Source: Streptomyces lomondensis
GTDB lineage: Bacteria > Actinomycetota > Actinomycetes > Streptomycetales > Streptomycetaceae
Length of the DNA stretch: 64,000 nt
Direction of reading: 5' to 3'
Assembly (NCBI RefSeq): GCF_014651035.1
Contig: NZ_BMWC01000012.1
Location: forward strand, 1 to 64,000
Shown here: piece after piece, positions 10,255 to 19,364 of the stretch
How positions within the stretch are numbered: the first letter of the stretch is position 1
Layout of the letters: every line of letters begins with the position of its first letter
Program-made: the position numbers and the translations under genes
Notes under the pieces: generated by a model
The model's input: only the letters and a program-made list of their open reading frames with translations
What the model was told of the DNA's origin: nothing
Databases searched by the model: none

Positions 10255-11895
10255 TCAGGGCAGCATCCAGCCCAGGACGGGGGTGCTCTGGCCGACGACG
10301 ATCAGGCACATCACCAGCAGCAGGCCCAGGCTCCACGGCAGTACCTTGCGCAGCAAGTCACCCTCGCGGCCCGCCAGTCCGACGGCCGCGCAGGCGATGG
10401 TGAGGTTCTGCGGGGAGATCATCTTGCCGAGGACGCCGCCGGAGCTGTTGGCGGCGGCCAGCAGGTCGGGCGAGAGTCCCGACTCGCGGGCGGCGGTCAC
10501 CTGGAGGGCGCCGAAGAGGGCGTTGGCCGAGGTGTCCGAGCCGGTCACGGCGACGCCGAACCAGCCGAGGACGGGTGACAGGAAGGCGAGCCCGGCTCCG
10601 GCCGCCGCCACGCAGTGGCCGATCGTCGCCGCCTGCCCGGAGAGGTTCATGACGTAGGCGAGGGCCAGGACGGACGTCACCGTCAGGATGGCGAAGCGCA
10701 GTTCGTGCACGGTCGCGAGCCATTCCTTCACCGCCACGCGCGCGTGCACGCCGATGACGGCGGCCGTGCCGATCCCGGCGAGCAGGACGAGCGTGCCGCC
10801 GGTCGACACGAGCGGCCAGGTGAACACGTTGCCGCCGACCGGTTCGCCGTCGGGACCGGCCACGTTCAGGAAGGGCCAGTCGTAGGTCTGGGTGGCCCGG
10901 GCGAGCCAGTCCTTGACGGCCGGGATCTGCGCGACGGAGAAGATCGCGACGATCAGCGCGTAGGGAGCATAGGCGCGCAGGACCTCGCGGGGCGGATCCT
11001 CCTGGTCCAGTTCTTCGCTGCGGGCACCGGTCAGCACGGAGGCGCGTACGGACTCGGCGGCGGGCACGCGCGCGTGCGGGACGGCGACCAGGGCGCCCGC
11101 GCCCGCCAGGGCGGCGCCGATGTCGGCGAGTTGGGCGGAGACGTAGTTGGACGCGGCGAACTGGGCGACGGCGAAGGCGACTCCGCACGCCAGGGCGGGC
11201 ACCCAGGTCTCGCGCAGCCCGCGCCGGCCGTCCACGAGCCAGACGAGCACCAGGGGCACCACGAGGGCCAGCAGCGGCGTCTGACGGCCCACCACGGACG
11301 CCACGGAGTCCAGCGGCAGCCCGGTGACCTGGGCGAGGGTGACGACCGGTGTGCCCATGGCGCCGAAGGCCACGGGCGCGGTGTTGGCGACCAGGGCGAC
11401 GACGGCGGCGCGCACCGGCTCGAAGCCGAGGGCGACCAGCATGACCGCGCTGATCGCGACCGGCGCCCCGAAGCCGGCGAGCGCCTCCAGCAGCGCCCCG
11501 AAGCAGAAGGCGATGACGAGTGCCTGGATGCGCGGGTCGTCGGAGAGCCGCCCGAAGGACCGGCGCAGGATGTCGAAGTGCCGGGTGCGGACGGTCATCC
11601 GGTACACCCACAGGGCGTTGACGACGATCCACAGGATGGGGAAGAGGCCGAAGGCGGCGCCCTGGGCGGCGCTGGAGAGCGTCTGGTCCAGGGGCATGCC
11701 GTACGCGAGCCAGGCGACCAGAACGGCGGCGAGGAGGCCGGTCAGGCCCGCCAGGTGCGCCTTCATGCGGACGCCGCCGAGCAGGACCAGGACGATCACC
11801 AGGGGCAGGGCGGCCACCAGGGCGGACAGGCCGAGCGAGCCGGCGACGGGTTCAAGTTCCTGGACGTACACGGGCGCCTCCCCGGTTTCCGCCAT
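10255..11895 (-). CDS. lldP: L-lactate permease (LctP family)
   Basis: Predicted proton-coupled uptake of lactate (possibly glycolate) across the cytoplasmic membrane. The 546-residue product has about 13-14 hydrophobic helices throughout and family landmarks such as GALLEALAGFGAPVAI, the central polar loop near residues 300-350, FGVAVTGSDTSANALFGALQ and the closing NSSGGVLGKMISPQN. Upstream on the minus strand a TTGACG-N17-TGACCA pair is a possible promoter, overlapping an imperfect GCGCC/GGCGC dyad. It stands alone; the neighbouring genes are unrelated. No lactate dehydrogenase gene is adjacent. Confidence 0.92.
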   Translation of the reverse strand: MAETGEAPVYVQELEPVAGSLGLSALVAALPLVIVLVLLGGVRMKAHLAGLTGLLAAVLVAWLAYGMPLDQTLSSAAQGAAFGLFPILWIVVNALWVYRMTVRTRHFDILRRSFGRLSDDPRIQALVIAFCFGALLEALAGFGAPVAISAVMLVALGFEPVRAAVVALVANTAPVAFGAMGTPVVTLAQVTGLPLDSVASVVGRQTPLLALVVPLVLVWLVDGRRGLRETWVPALACGVAFAVAQFAASNYVSAQLADIGAALAGAGALVAVPHARVPAAESVRASVLTGARSEELDQEDPPREVLRAYAPYALIVAIFSVAQIPAVKDWLARATQTYDWPFLNVAGPDGEPVGGNVFTWPLVSTGGTLVLLAGIGTAAVIGVHARVAVKEWLATVHELRFAILTVTSVLALAYVMNLSGQAATIGHCVAAAGAGLAFLSPVLGWFGVAVTGSDTSANALFGALQVTAARESGLSPDLLAAANSSGGVLGKMISPQNLTIACAAVGLAGREGDLLRKVLPWSLGLLLVMCLIVVGQSTPVLGWMLP

Positions 11896-11991
11896 GCGAA
11901 AGCGATTTCTCGCAACCTCAGAACGGAATGGTCATGTCCGCGCCAAGCGCCCGTCAATGGGGGCGCGTGTGGAGATACCGAGGGGGCGCCG

Positions 11992-12366
11992 TCAGTTGTC
12001 GGGCGACCGCAGGACCCGCAGGTGCCCGCGCCGCGCGACCTCCATCGGGTCGGCCGCACGACCGCCGCCGCCGGCCCCGGCCGCCCGCTCCTGGGGGCGG
12101 GCCGCCTCGCGCACGGCGTTCGCAAGCGCTTCCAGGTCGTCGCCGCTGGGGCGCGCCGGGGCCGAGCCGTCGAGGAGCCGGACGACCTCCCAGCCGCGCG
12201 GGGCGGTGAGGCGCTCGGAATGCTCGGCGCACAGGTCGTAGCAGTGGGGTTCGGCGTAGGTGGCGAGCGGGCCGAGGACCGCGGTCGAGTCGGCGTAGAC
12301 GTACGTCAGCGTCGCGACGGCGGGACGGCCGCAGGCGGTGCGCGAACAGCGACGTACAGGGCTCAC
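11992..12366 (-). CDS. DUF3499 family protein
   Basis: A small protein of 124 residues starting at GTG 12366 (SPVRRCSRTACGRPAVATLTYVYADSTAVLGPL), which is the usual N-terminus of actinobacterial DUF3499; the frame extends 34 codons further up without similarity. It has four conserved Cys/His positions (CSRTAC near residue 8 and CYDLCAEHSERL near 43), suggesting a small zinc ribbon, then a Gly/Ala-rich linker. Function is unknown; the family is actinobacterial and usually lies beside the zincin-like gene seen divergently at 12709, as here. Confidence 0.85.
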   Translation of the reverse strand: MSPVRRCSRTACGRPAVATLTYVYADSTAVLGPLATYAEPHCYDLCAEHSERLTAPRGWEVVRLLDGSAPARPSGDDLEALANAVREAARPQERAAGAGGGGRAADPMEVARRGHLRVLRSPDN

Positions 12367-12708
12367 GATGTTGGACGGTACCGCACTCTTGAGCGGGCCG
12401 CGACGACTCTCCACGAGGTCACTCCACCGTGTCGTGCTGTGAAACGCCCCACACACCCCTTCCGGCACACCCTGCTGACCTGCCCGGACGCCCTCGGCCG
12501 GGGTCTCGAACGATCGCGCAACCGGTCAACAGTCATCACAAAACCCTCAATTGCCGTGAGGTCGCCGGTCTCGGAGGGATACGGATTCGAGCCCAACCTT
12601 GGCTGGAATGGTCATGTAACGACATGCCGTACGGGTCGGCCGGAAGGTGTCCGTACCGCCGTGCGGTGCCGGGCGCAGGGACGCGGCGGGGACTACCCTT
12701 CACCAGTG
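12367..12708. other. Divergent promoter region between DUF3499 and the zincin-like gene
   Basis: About 340 bases without a gene, with a lower GC content than its neighbours. For the rightward gene a TACCCT -10-like hexamer (12694-12699) sits six bases before the GTG-ATG start, which would give a leaderless transcript. For the leftward gene TACCGT lies shortly before the GTG. No -35 of good quality is visible on either side. Confidence 0.4.
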
Positions 12709-13164
12709 ATGGACAAGCCCGTAACGCCCCGTGCCGCCGCCCCCGGGCCCCGCCGCCGTGATCGCCACGGCCGGGGCATGCGCGGCCCGATCGCACCGCC
12801 GCAGGTGCCGCTCGCCGCGAGCCGCGCGGAGGCGTTCGCGGATCTGGTGCAGGACTCCGTGGAACGCCTGGAGCGGCGGTGGCCGCAGCTCGCCGACATC
12901 GACTTCCTGGTCCTGGAGGTGCCGCGGCTCGACGGGCCCGGCCAGGCCTGGCACGACGAGGCGGTCCCGCTCGGCGGCACGATCAGCGCGCGCGAGGGGC
13001 GCCCCGCGCGCGTGGTGGTCTACCGGCGGCCGGTCGAGATCCGCACCAAGGGGCGCGACGAGCGGGCCGCGCTGGTGCACGAGGTCGTCGTCGAGCAGGT
13101 CGCCGAGCTGCTGGGGCTGACGCCGGAGACGGTGGATCCGCGGTACGGCGAGGACCAGGGCTGA
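12709..13164 (+). CDS. Metallopeptidase (zincin-like) family protein with degenerate HExxH
   Basis: A 151-residue soluble protein of the small zincin-like family (PF06262 type) found throughout actinomycetes. The N-terminal 35 residues are basic and Pro-rich; the core includes ADIDFLVLEVPRLDG and RVVVYRRPVEIRTKG. The expected HExGHxFG zinc motif is replaced here by HEVVVEQVAELLG: the first His and Glu remain but the second His is lost, so peptidase activity is doubtful. Start at ATG 12709, directly preceded by an in-frame GTG; with TACCCT six bases earlier the message may be leaderless. It converges with the DUF5719 gene, ten bases apart. Confidence 0.8.
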   Translation: MDKPVTPRAAAPGPRRRDRHGRGMRGPIAPPQVPLAASRAEAFADLVQDSVERLERRWPQLADIDFLVLEVPRLDGPGQAWHDEAVPLGGTISAREGRPARVVVYRRPVEIRTKGRDERAALVHEVVVEQVAELLGLTPETVDPRYGEDQG

Positions 13165-13174
13165 GCCTGCCCGC

Positions 13175-14674
13175 CTACCTCTGGAGCACCGACAGGTCCT
13201 CGTCCGCCTCCGGTACGGCCACCGTCCCCCGGTCGTCCGGGAGCGTCTGCACGGTGAAGGCGGGGACGCCGCCCTCCGACGCCGCCAGGGTGCGGGCGCC
13301 GTAGACCGGGCCGCCGGAGACCGGCTCGACCGTGAGCGCGTACGTGCCCTTCAGGCCGCCGGGGACCGGGGGCTCGATGTCCTGGGTGGTGCCTGCCTTG
13401 ATCGTGTACGTCTTCGACACCGGTGTGCCGCCCTCGCTGCCCGCCGAGGCGGTGACCTTGACCGTGGCCGCGCGGCCGGGGGCGGTCAGGGAGAGCGTGC
13501 TGCCCTTGGCGCTGTTGTCCGCGGACGTCGCGCGCGTGCCGACGGGGCGGGTGGCCGGGATGAACGCCGTCTCCTGCTTGTCGCCCTTGCCCCGTACGAC
13601 CTTCAGGGCCGCCACGACCGGCACCGACTGGTCCGTCGGCGTCAGCACCAGGGAGCCCGCCTCGCCGCGCGTGACGTCGCCCAGGTCGACGGCGGTCGTC
13701 ATGCCGCCCTTGACGTGCACCGTCTCGTGCCCGGCCGGGGTGATCAGGCCGGAGGGGGAGGCGAGGCGCACCTTCAGGTCAGCGTCGGCGTCGCCGGGGG
13801 TGAAGGCGACCAGGCGCACGGAGGTGGCGTCCTTGGGGATGCCGGGCAGGACCAGGCTGCCCGACGGGTCCGTGGACGCGGCCAGCCAGTCGCCGCCGGT
13901 CTTGTCGTCCAAGGCCTGCACGGCGGCGCCGACGCGTCCGCTGCGCACGTTCACGTGCACGGTGAGGTCGGTCTGCCGCTCGTCGGTGAGGGTGGACAGC
14001 AGGATCGGCTCGCTGGCGTGCGGCTTGACCGTGATGCCCTCCCCCACCGTGGACTGGAGGGCGCCGTCCTTGCCGTAGAGCTCGACGTCGACCACGGCGG
14101 CCGAGTCGTCGGGGTTGGTCAGGTGGACGTAGTCGGTGCGGTCGGCGGCCGTGCTGGCGCCCGGGAACCAGAAGTTCGTGTCCGGAGCGGTGCAGTTGAC
14201 GCCCTGGAGGCCGCGCCCCGTGCCGGCGGCCACCTCCGTGGTCTCCTGGACCGTCCAGCCGGGCGCGAACCTGCCGTCCGCGGTGCCGACGAGCGCGGGT
14301 GCCTCGGCGCCGGAGCTGTCGCCGGTGACCGGCTTGCCGGGCTCCTTGGGGGTCAGCACGGGCTTCTCGGTCCTGCCCTTGCTCTTGCCCGTGTCCGAGC
14401 CGTCCGCCGACTCCTGTGCCGCCGCCTGGAGTTCGGCCTTGCCGCCGCTCCCGGTGCCCTTGGTGACCGGCGTGAACGACGTGTAGGACGTCTCCGCGAT
14501 GTCGGACAGGCTGGGCGCCGGGCACAGCAGGCTCGTGCGCTCCACGGGCAGTTGGGCGGCCGCCTTGGCGGTGGCGGCCGTGCCCGGGGCGTCCGGGGCG
14601 GACAGCGCGGCGAAGCCGGTGACGGCGGCGAGCGCGGTCGCCCCGGCGATCAGGGACAGGGTGGTGCGGTTCAC
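13175..14674 (-). CDS. DUF5719 family secreted protein
   Basis: A 499-residue exported protein. Residues 1-25 form a signal or signal-anchor (LSLIAGATALAAVTGFAALSAP) ending near an AATAKA site. The mature part is beta-rich and Thr/Val/Gly-rich, with paired Cys (LLCPAPS near residue 50, GVNCTAPDTNFWFPG near 155), a Ser/Lys/Gly linker at about 80-120 and repeated Ig-like strands (YVHLTNPDDSAAVVDVELYGKDG in two short pieces, VRLVAFTPGDADADLKVRL). Its start overlaps the stop of the upstream glycosyltransferase by four bases (ATGA), so the two are translationally coupled and may act together at the cell envelope. Function is unknown. Confidence 0.85.
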   Translation of the reverse strand: MNRTTLSLIAGATALAAVTGFAALSAPDAPGTAATAKAAAQLPVERTSLLCPAPSLSDIAETSYTSFTPVTKGTGSGGKAELQAAAQESADGSDTGKSKGRTEKPVLTPKEPGKPVTGDSSGAEAPALVGTADGRFAPGWTVQETTEVAAGTGRGLQGVNCTAPDTNFWFPGASTAADRTDYVHLTNPDDSAAVVDVELYGKDGALQSTVGEGITVKPHASEPILLSTLTDERQTDLTVHVNVRSGRVGAAVQALDDKTGGDWLAASTDPSGSLVLPGIPKDATSVRLVAFTPGDADADLKVRLASPSGLITPAGHETVHVKGGMTTAVDLGDVTRGEAGSLVLTPTDQSVPVVAALKVVRGKGDKQETAFIPATRPVGTRATSADNSAKGSTLSLTAPGRAATVKVTASAGSEGGTPVSKTYTIKAGTTQDIEPPVPGGLKGTYALTVEPVSGGPVYGARTLAASEGGVPAFTVQTLPDDRGTVAVPEADEDLSVLQR

Positions 14675-17600
14675 TGCTGGCTCCCGTCGGGACGCTCACT
14701 GCCCGTGCCGTGGGGGTGGTGCTGCTGCGCCGGGTCGTACGGCGTGCCGTAGCCCTCGGTGTAGGTCTGGTCGTAGCCCTGCTGGTCGTACGAGGGGGCC
14801 GGGGCCTGGCCGCCGTACGCGTACGGGTCGTACTGGCCGCCCTGGTACGGGTCCGCCTGGTACTGCTGCCCGTACGCGTCGGCCGGGTACTGGGCGCCCT
14901 GGTACTGGTCGCCGTAGTTCGCGTACTCGCCGCCCTGGTAACCGCCGTTGTCCCACTGACCGTAGTTCTGCTGCTGCGGCACGGCCGCCGGCGGCTGCTC
15001 CGGCTGCGGGGGCGGGAACTCCTCGGGCCGGTCCGGCCCTTCGGCCTCGGCCTCGGCCTGGGCGCGCAGGCGGCGGGCGCGGCGGCCCTCGCCGGCGACC
15101 GGCTGGGCCGGGACGGCCGGCTCGTCGGGCAGGTCGTCGTCGACGTCGCGGCGACGGCCGGGCAGGGCGAGCACCACGAGGACGACGGCGAGCAGGCCCT
15201 GCGCCCACAGCCATGCCGTGTGGGTGATCGGGTCCTCGTAGGTGACGTCCAGCCGGCCGCCACCGGCGGGGAGTTCGAAGCCCTGGGCCCAGCCGTCGAC
15301 CGTGGTGCGGGTGAGCGGCTTGCCGTCGAGGGTGGCGGTCCAGCCGTCGGCCGCGGAGTCGGCGAGGCGCAGCACGCGCCCGTCGGCGCCGGCCGGGAGC
15401 GTGGTGTGGATGTCGACGGGCCCGGCGGCGACGGTCTGCGGGGTGCCGGAGCCGGAGGCGGGGACGATGGTGGCGCGCGCGACCTCCCGGTCGATCTGCC
15501 ACAGCGCGCTGCCGTCCTGCTGGCTGAGCCGGGTCAGGCCGGGCGTGGCGTCCAGGACCCGGGTGACGTCGCGGGGCGCGCCCTTGTGGACGAGGACGTA
15601 GCGCACGGCGAAGCCGCCGAGCTGGTCGGCCTGGTCGGCGCCGGAGCCGGCGACGAGGTTGGCGACGACCTTGTCGAGCCTGCTGTTCTCACCGTCCTCC
15701 GCGGCGATCTCGCCGTCGCCGAGGCGGGCACCGGAGCCGCGGACCAGCACATAGCCGACGTGGGCGGCGGAGTCGCTGTCGAGGACGAGGGTGCGGGCCT
15801 GGTCGCTGCTGCCGCCCTCCTCGGCGACGAACGCAGGCACCTGGGTCGGGTCGCGCCGCTCCAGGGGCCCGTCGGCGCCGCGGATCATCCAGCCGGCGGC
15901 GACGAGCAGCGGCCCCGCGGCCGAGGCGAAGGCGATCAGCACGGCGACCGGCTGGCGCCACCCGAAGCTCTGCTCGGCCACACGCGCGCGTGCCCCGTCG
16001 GCGCCGAGCGCGGCGGCCGCGAGGAGGGCGATGCCGTAGACGAGGGTCGCGGGTCCGGCCCAGGTGGAGCTGTTGGACAGGACCGCGAAGACGAAGCCCA
16101 CCAGGGCGACCGCCCAGGCCGTCCAGATGCCCCCCTGGCGCTCCGAGCGCAGCAGGGCGGCGAGCGCGGCCAGCACGATGCCGATGAGCATGAGGCCGCT
16201 GACGGTGCCGGGGCCGCCGGGGCTGGCGCCGAGCAGGTCGAGGGCGGAGGCGGCCGAGGAGCCGTACTCCAGGCCGGCTTCCCGGAAGAACCCGAACGGG
16301 AGCAGCGTCAGCGACCAGGGGGCGAGGAGCAGCAGGGGCGTGCCGAGCTGGGCCAAGAACCGCAGCCCGTACGCCGGGATGTCGGACCGGCGCAGGACCA
16401 GCAGCCCGGCGCCGAGGAGCAGCGCGATGGGCCACACGATCGGGGTGAACGCGGTGGTGATGGTCAGCAGCAGCGCGTACGCCCAGGTGGCGCGCCAACT
16501 GCCGCGCGTGCCCGCGGGACCGGCCAGGCCGCCGGCCGCGATGCCCGCGCGGGCGATGAGCGGCAGCAGCACGGCCAGGACGGCGGTGCCGAGGCGGCCG
16601 CCGGCGAGGGCGCCGGTGGCGGCGGGCAGGAAGGCGTAGACGACGGCCGCCCACGCGCGCAGCAGCCGGGAGGTGACCAGCGGGCGGGAGGCGAAGTACG
16701 CCGTGACGCCGGCCAGCGGCACCGAGCAGACGAGCAGCACCGTGACGGCGAGGCCGGTCGAGCCGAAGAGCAGGGACGCCAGCATCGCCACGATCGCCAC
16801 GTACGGCGGCGCGGCGGAGGTGCCGCCGGCGCCGACCGGGTGCCAGGCGTCCAGGTAGCGCGCCCACAGGTCGGCGGAGTCGGCCGGGGCGGGCAGCAGG
16901 GCGCCGCCCGCGAGCGCGCCGCCGCCGAGGAGCTGGCGGCAGGCGACCAGGGAGACCAGCAGCAGCACCAGGAAGAGCACCGGGCCGGGCTTGCGCGCGA
17001 TGCGCTTGAGCCGGGCGAACTGCTCGATCTCCAGGAAGTCGGCGTCATCGCCGCCCGGGCCGGACTCGACGGCGCCGCCGTGCCGTCCCGCCCCGGCGGC
17101 GACCTCCGGGTCGGAGCGGCCGACCAGATTGCTCGCGACCTGCTCGACGGTGGCGCGGACTGTGGCACCGGGCGGCGGGAACAGCTGCCGCAGCTCGCCC
17201 TTGTCGATCTGGGGTGCGCCTCTGCGCCGCCGGCCGGCGAGGATCCGCTCGGGCCTGAGCAGCGTGCCCATGAGGCCGCGGATCTCGTCGACGGCCTGGC
17301 CGGGGACCTTGCCGACGAGGTAGGCGAGGGTCCGCAGCAGCGTGCCGAGCACGATCCGCAGCAGCACCCAGGGGAGCACGGCCGTACGCGTGTTGACGAG
17401 CAGGGCGTAGACGGCGCCGGCCTTGTCGACCTTGTGCGGGGAGGCCGCGGTACGGCCCACGCAGTCGACCGTGCGGCGCTCGCGGGAGGCCGCCTCGGCG
17501 TGCCGGACGACCGCCTCGGGGGCGACCAGGACGCGGTAGCCGGCCGCGTGCGCGCGCCAGCACAGGTCGACGTCGTCGCGCATGAGGGGCAGGTGCCGGT

Positions 17601-18330
17601 CGAAGCCGCCGAGCTGTTCGAAGACGTCACGGCGGATCAGCATGCCGGCGGTGGACACCGACAGCACGGACCGGACGTGGTCGTGCTGGCCCTGGTCCTG
17701 CTCGCGACGGTCCAGGCCGGTCCAGCGGCGGCCGGAGTTGGCGATACTGACGCCGACCTCCAGCAGCTGCCGCCGGTCGTACCAGCCGCGCAGCTTGGGG
17801 CCGACGACGGCCACGTCCTCGCGGCCCAGTTCGTACTCGTTGTCCACGACCCGCAGCAGCTGGGCCAGGGCGTCCGGCTCCGGGGCGCAGTCGTCGTGCA
17901 GCAGCCACAGCCACTGGACCGGCTCGCCGTGCGGGAGCTCGGGCAGGTCGTAGGCGTCGTCGCGCCACGTGCGCGTGACCGGGTCCCAGCCGCTGGGCCG
18001 CTTCAGGTACGGCAGTTCCTCCGGGGTGAGGACCGGGGCGGTGCGGTCGCACTCCTCGACGGCCTGGCCGAAGCCGGTGCGGCGGGCGAGGTGCAGTACG
18101 CGGTCGGCGCCGAGGGCGTCGGTGACCAGCTGGGCGGAGTCGTCCGCGCTGCCGGTGTCGGCGCCCATCGCGTACTGGACGGGCCGCTCCTGGCCGAGCA
18201 GCCCGGCGAGCGCGTCGGGCAGCCAGCGGGCGCCGTCGTGGGAGACGAGGACCGCGGTCACCACATGACGCGGGAACTCAGGTGTGGCAGCTGTGTCGTG
18301 ATGCGCTGCCGTGTGGCTGTGCACGGACAT
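14671..18330 (-). CDS. Very large membrane glycosyltransferase (GT2) with Gln/Tyr-rich tail
   Basis: 1219 residues. The N-terminal 300 residues form a GT-A family 2 domain: VVTAVLVSHDGARWLPDAL, the donor-site LLHDDCAPEPDAL, and PLMRDDVDLCWRAHAAGYRV (the ED-like acceptor site). After one membrane pair (about 320-345) and a cytosolic loop, some ten or more hydrophobic helices follow (about 445-850), then an extracytoplasmic beta-rich domain (about 870-1080), a last helix near 1085-1105 and a cytosolic tail of about 100 residues that is rich in Gly, Gln and Tyr. The layout resembles mycobacterial GalN/arabinan-type GT2 polymer enzymes, but donor and acceptor cannot be told. It is coupled to DUF5719 and lies just downstream of whiB. 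Confidence 0.88.
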   Translation of the reverse strand: MSVHSHTAAHHDTAATPEFPRHVVTAVLVSHDGARWLPDALAGLLGQERPVQYAMGADTGSADDSAQLVTDALGADRVLHLARRTGFGQAVEECDRTAPVLTPEELPYLKRPSGWDPVTRTWRDDAYDLPELPHGEPVQWLWLLHDDCAPEPDALAQLLRVVDNEYELGREDVAVVGPKLRGWYDRRQLLEVGVSIANSGRRWTGLDRREQDQGQHDHVRSVLSVSTAGMLIRRDVFEQLGGFDRHLPLMRDDVDLCWRAHAAGYRVLVAPEAVVRHAEAASRERRTVDCVGRTAASPHKVDKAGAVYALLVNTRTAVLPWVLLRIVLGTLLRTLAYLVGKVPGQAVDEIRGLMGTLLRPERILAGRRRRGAPQIDKGELRQLFPPPGATVRATVEQVASNLVGRSDPEVAAGAGRHGGAVESGPGGDDADFLEIEQFARLKRIARKPGPVLFLVLLLVSLVACRQLLGGGALAGGALLPAPADSADLWARYLDAWHPVGAGGTSAAPPYVAIVAMLASLLFGSTGLAVTVLLVCSVPLAGVTAYFASRPLVTSRLLRAWAAVVYAFLPAATGALAGGRLGTAVLAVLLPLIARAGIAAGGLAGPAGTRGSWRATWAYALLLTITTAFTPIVWPIALLLGAGLLVLRRSDIPAYGLRFLAQLGTPLLLLAPWSLTLLPFGFFREAGLEYGSSAASALDLLGASPGGPGTVSGLMLIGIVLAALAALLRSERQGGIWTAWAVALVGFVFAVLSNSSTWAGPATLVYGIALLAAAALGADGARARVAEQSFGWRQPVAVLIAFASAAGPLLVAAGWMIRGADGPLERRDPTQVPAFVAEEGGSSDQARTLVLDSDSAAHVGYVLVRGSGARLGDGEIAAEDGENSRLDKVVANLVAGSGADQADQLGGFAVRYVLVHKGAPRDVTRVLDATPGLTRLSQQDGSALWQIDREVARATIVPASGSGTPQTVAAGPVDIHTTLPAGADGRVLRLADSAADGWTATLDGKPLTRTTVDGWAQGFELPAGGGRLDVTYEDPITHTAWLWAQGLLAVVLVVLALPGRRRDVDDDLPDEPAVPAQPVAGEGRRARRLRAQAEAEAEGPDRPEEFPPPQPEQPPAAVPQQQNYGQWDNGGYQGGEYANYGDQYQGAQYPADAYGQQYQADPYQGGQYDPYAYGGQAPAPSYDQQGYDQTYTEGYGTPYDPAQQHHPHGTGSERPDGSQQ

Positions 18331-18509
18331 CGAGGTACGGGCCCCGGTTCGGTGGACTGCGGTGGACGCCTGCGACCGGTGGGGGCAGCGGGGCGTCTCG
18401 GACGAGCGACCACACTATCGGCTGCGCAACAAGGGGGCCCGCCGCCTGTGGACAACCCACCTGCGACGGGCCGTTCGAACCGTGCGTATGTACGGATCCG
18501 CGATGTCGG

Positions 18510-18773
18510 TCAGACCGCGGCCTTCTTCAGCCGGCGGCGCTCCCGCTCGGACAGGCCGCCCCAGATGCCGAAACGCTCGTCATTGGCGAGGGCGTACTCG
18601 AGGCATTCGGAGCGGACCTCGCAGGCGAGGCAGACCTTCTTGGCCTCCCTGGTCGAGCCGCCCTTCTCGGGGAAGAAGGACTCGGGGTCGGTCTGGGCGC
18701 ACAGTGCGCGCTCCTGCCAGCCGAGTTCCTCGTCCGCGTCGTCGACCAGCAGCTGCTGCACCGTCTCGGTCAT
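18510..18773 (-). CDS. whiB: WhiB, iron-sulfur transcription factor for sporulation septation
   Basis: 87 residues and near-identical to the WhiB I know from Streptomyces coelicolor. The four cluster-binding cysteines are at 25, 48, 51 and 57, in the C-X22-C-X2-C-X5-C layout, followed by the G[I/V]WGG turn (GIWGG at 69-73) and a basic tail (ERRRLKKAAV). WhiB works with WhiA to control entry into sporulation septation of aerial hyphae. The other Wbl proteins of Streptomyces have different N-termini. The ATG at 18773 has GAGGGG seven bases upstream. A likely vegetative promoter lies at 18847-18876. Confidence 0.97.
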   Translation of the reverse strand: MTETVQQLLVDDADEELGWQERALCAQTDPESFFPEKGGSTREAKKVCLACEVRSECLEYALANDERFGIWGGLSERERRRLKKAAV

Positions 18774-19214
18774 GTGCGCCCCTCGTCTGTCTTTCGCGTC
18801 CCCGTGATCTAGCCGTTACCGATTCCGGCTGAACGACACGAGTGAAATTACAAGTGTGCTGCTCCGGGCGAGTCAAGCCGAGATCTGCTATTGAGCCCCT
18901 TATTCACTCTGCGGAACCAAGCCCATGCGGAAAGTGTTCAAATCACCATAAAACCTGACACCCAGACGGAGCCTGCGAGGGCCCACGTCTTCCGCCGGAC
19001 CTCTTGCAGACCTCTACGGTGAAGGACGCCCAGAGGTTCGATCTCGTTCCGGCACACACCTCGAAGCGAACCGGATCACAGTCGGATCACGAGTACACAA
19101 CGGGGTTTGTCCGCCCGGATGGACGCCATGTGTCCCGGCGGAGCCATGAACAAACCTTTCATCTGAGCGATGAACCGGATGAGGTGAACCCCGTCCCACA
19201 TACCGGGTGCCGAG
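18774..19214. other. whiB upstream intergenic region
   Basis: About 440 bases without a convincing gene. It holds the whiB promoter at 18847-18876 and a lower-GC stretch (18840-18960). The right half leads to the cysteine leader promoter at 19215. Open frames here lack codon bias. Confidence 0.4.
18847..18876 (-). promoter_or_regulatory. Candidate whiB vegetative promoter
   Basis: On the minus strand TTGACT (18871-18876) and TGTAAT (18847-18852) are 18 bp apart, about 75 bp before the whiB start. This is a good match to the housekeeping sigma consensus. whiB is known to have more than one promoter; the developmental one would lie nearer the gene and is not resolved here. Confidence 0.6.
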
Positions 19215-19243
19215 TTGACAGGGGAGGTGTGAACCGGTGTCCT
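19215..19243 (+). promoter_or_regulatory. Candidate promoter of the cysteine leader/dioxygenase transcript
   Basis: TTGACA at 19215-19220 with a 17-bp spacer to TGTCCT (19238-19243). A start about seven bases downstream would fall at or next to the ATG at 19251, making the leader peptide leaderless. The -10 is a weak match. Confidence 0.45.
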
Positions 19244-19250
19244 TGTGGGC

Positions 19251-19343
19251 ATGCTCGCGAACTTGGCACTCACCTCGACCCGCACCGCCGGGTCCCACGG
19301 TGCTGCCCGCGCTCGCTGTAGCTGTTGCTGTTCCAGCTGTTGA
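19251..19343 (+). CDS. Cysteine-rich leader peptide (predicted attenuator uORF)
   Basis: A 30-codon ORF that ends ARCSCCCSSC and stops at TGA 19341-19343. Five of its last eight codons are cysteine, against an otherwise ordinary N-terminus, and it lies 88 bases before the cysteine dioxygenase gene. Polycysteine leader ORFs acting as cysteine-responsive attenuators have been described in mycobacteria; the same logic here would tie cysteine catabolism to Cys-tRNA charging. There is no clear Shine-Dalgarno, and a promoter fits a leaderless start. The downstream leader has a hairpin (19365-19388) that could be the regulated structure. The role is inferred. Confidence 0.75.
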   Translation: MLANLALTSTRTAGSHGAARARCSCCCSSC

Positions 19344-19364
19344 GCCCCACCCGCTCCAGCTGAC

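Noticed and set aside
11409-13164. Long plus-strand frame (from 10615) as an 849-residue protein
   Set aside because: Most is antisense to the lactate permease and DUF3499 genes; only the part from 12709 has protein character.
14710-18807. 1365-codon open frame on the plus strand
   Set aside because: Antisense to the glycosyltransferase and whiB genes; a by-product of high-GC codons, with low-complexity composition and no recognisable domain.
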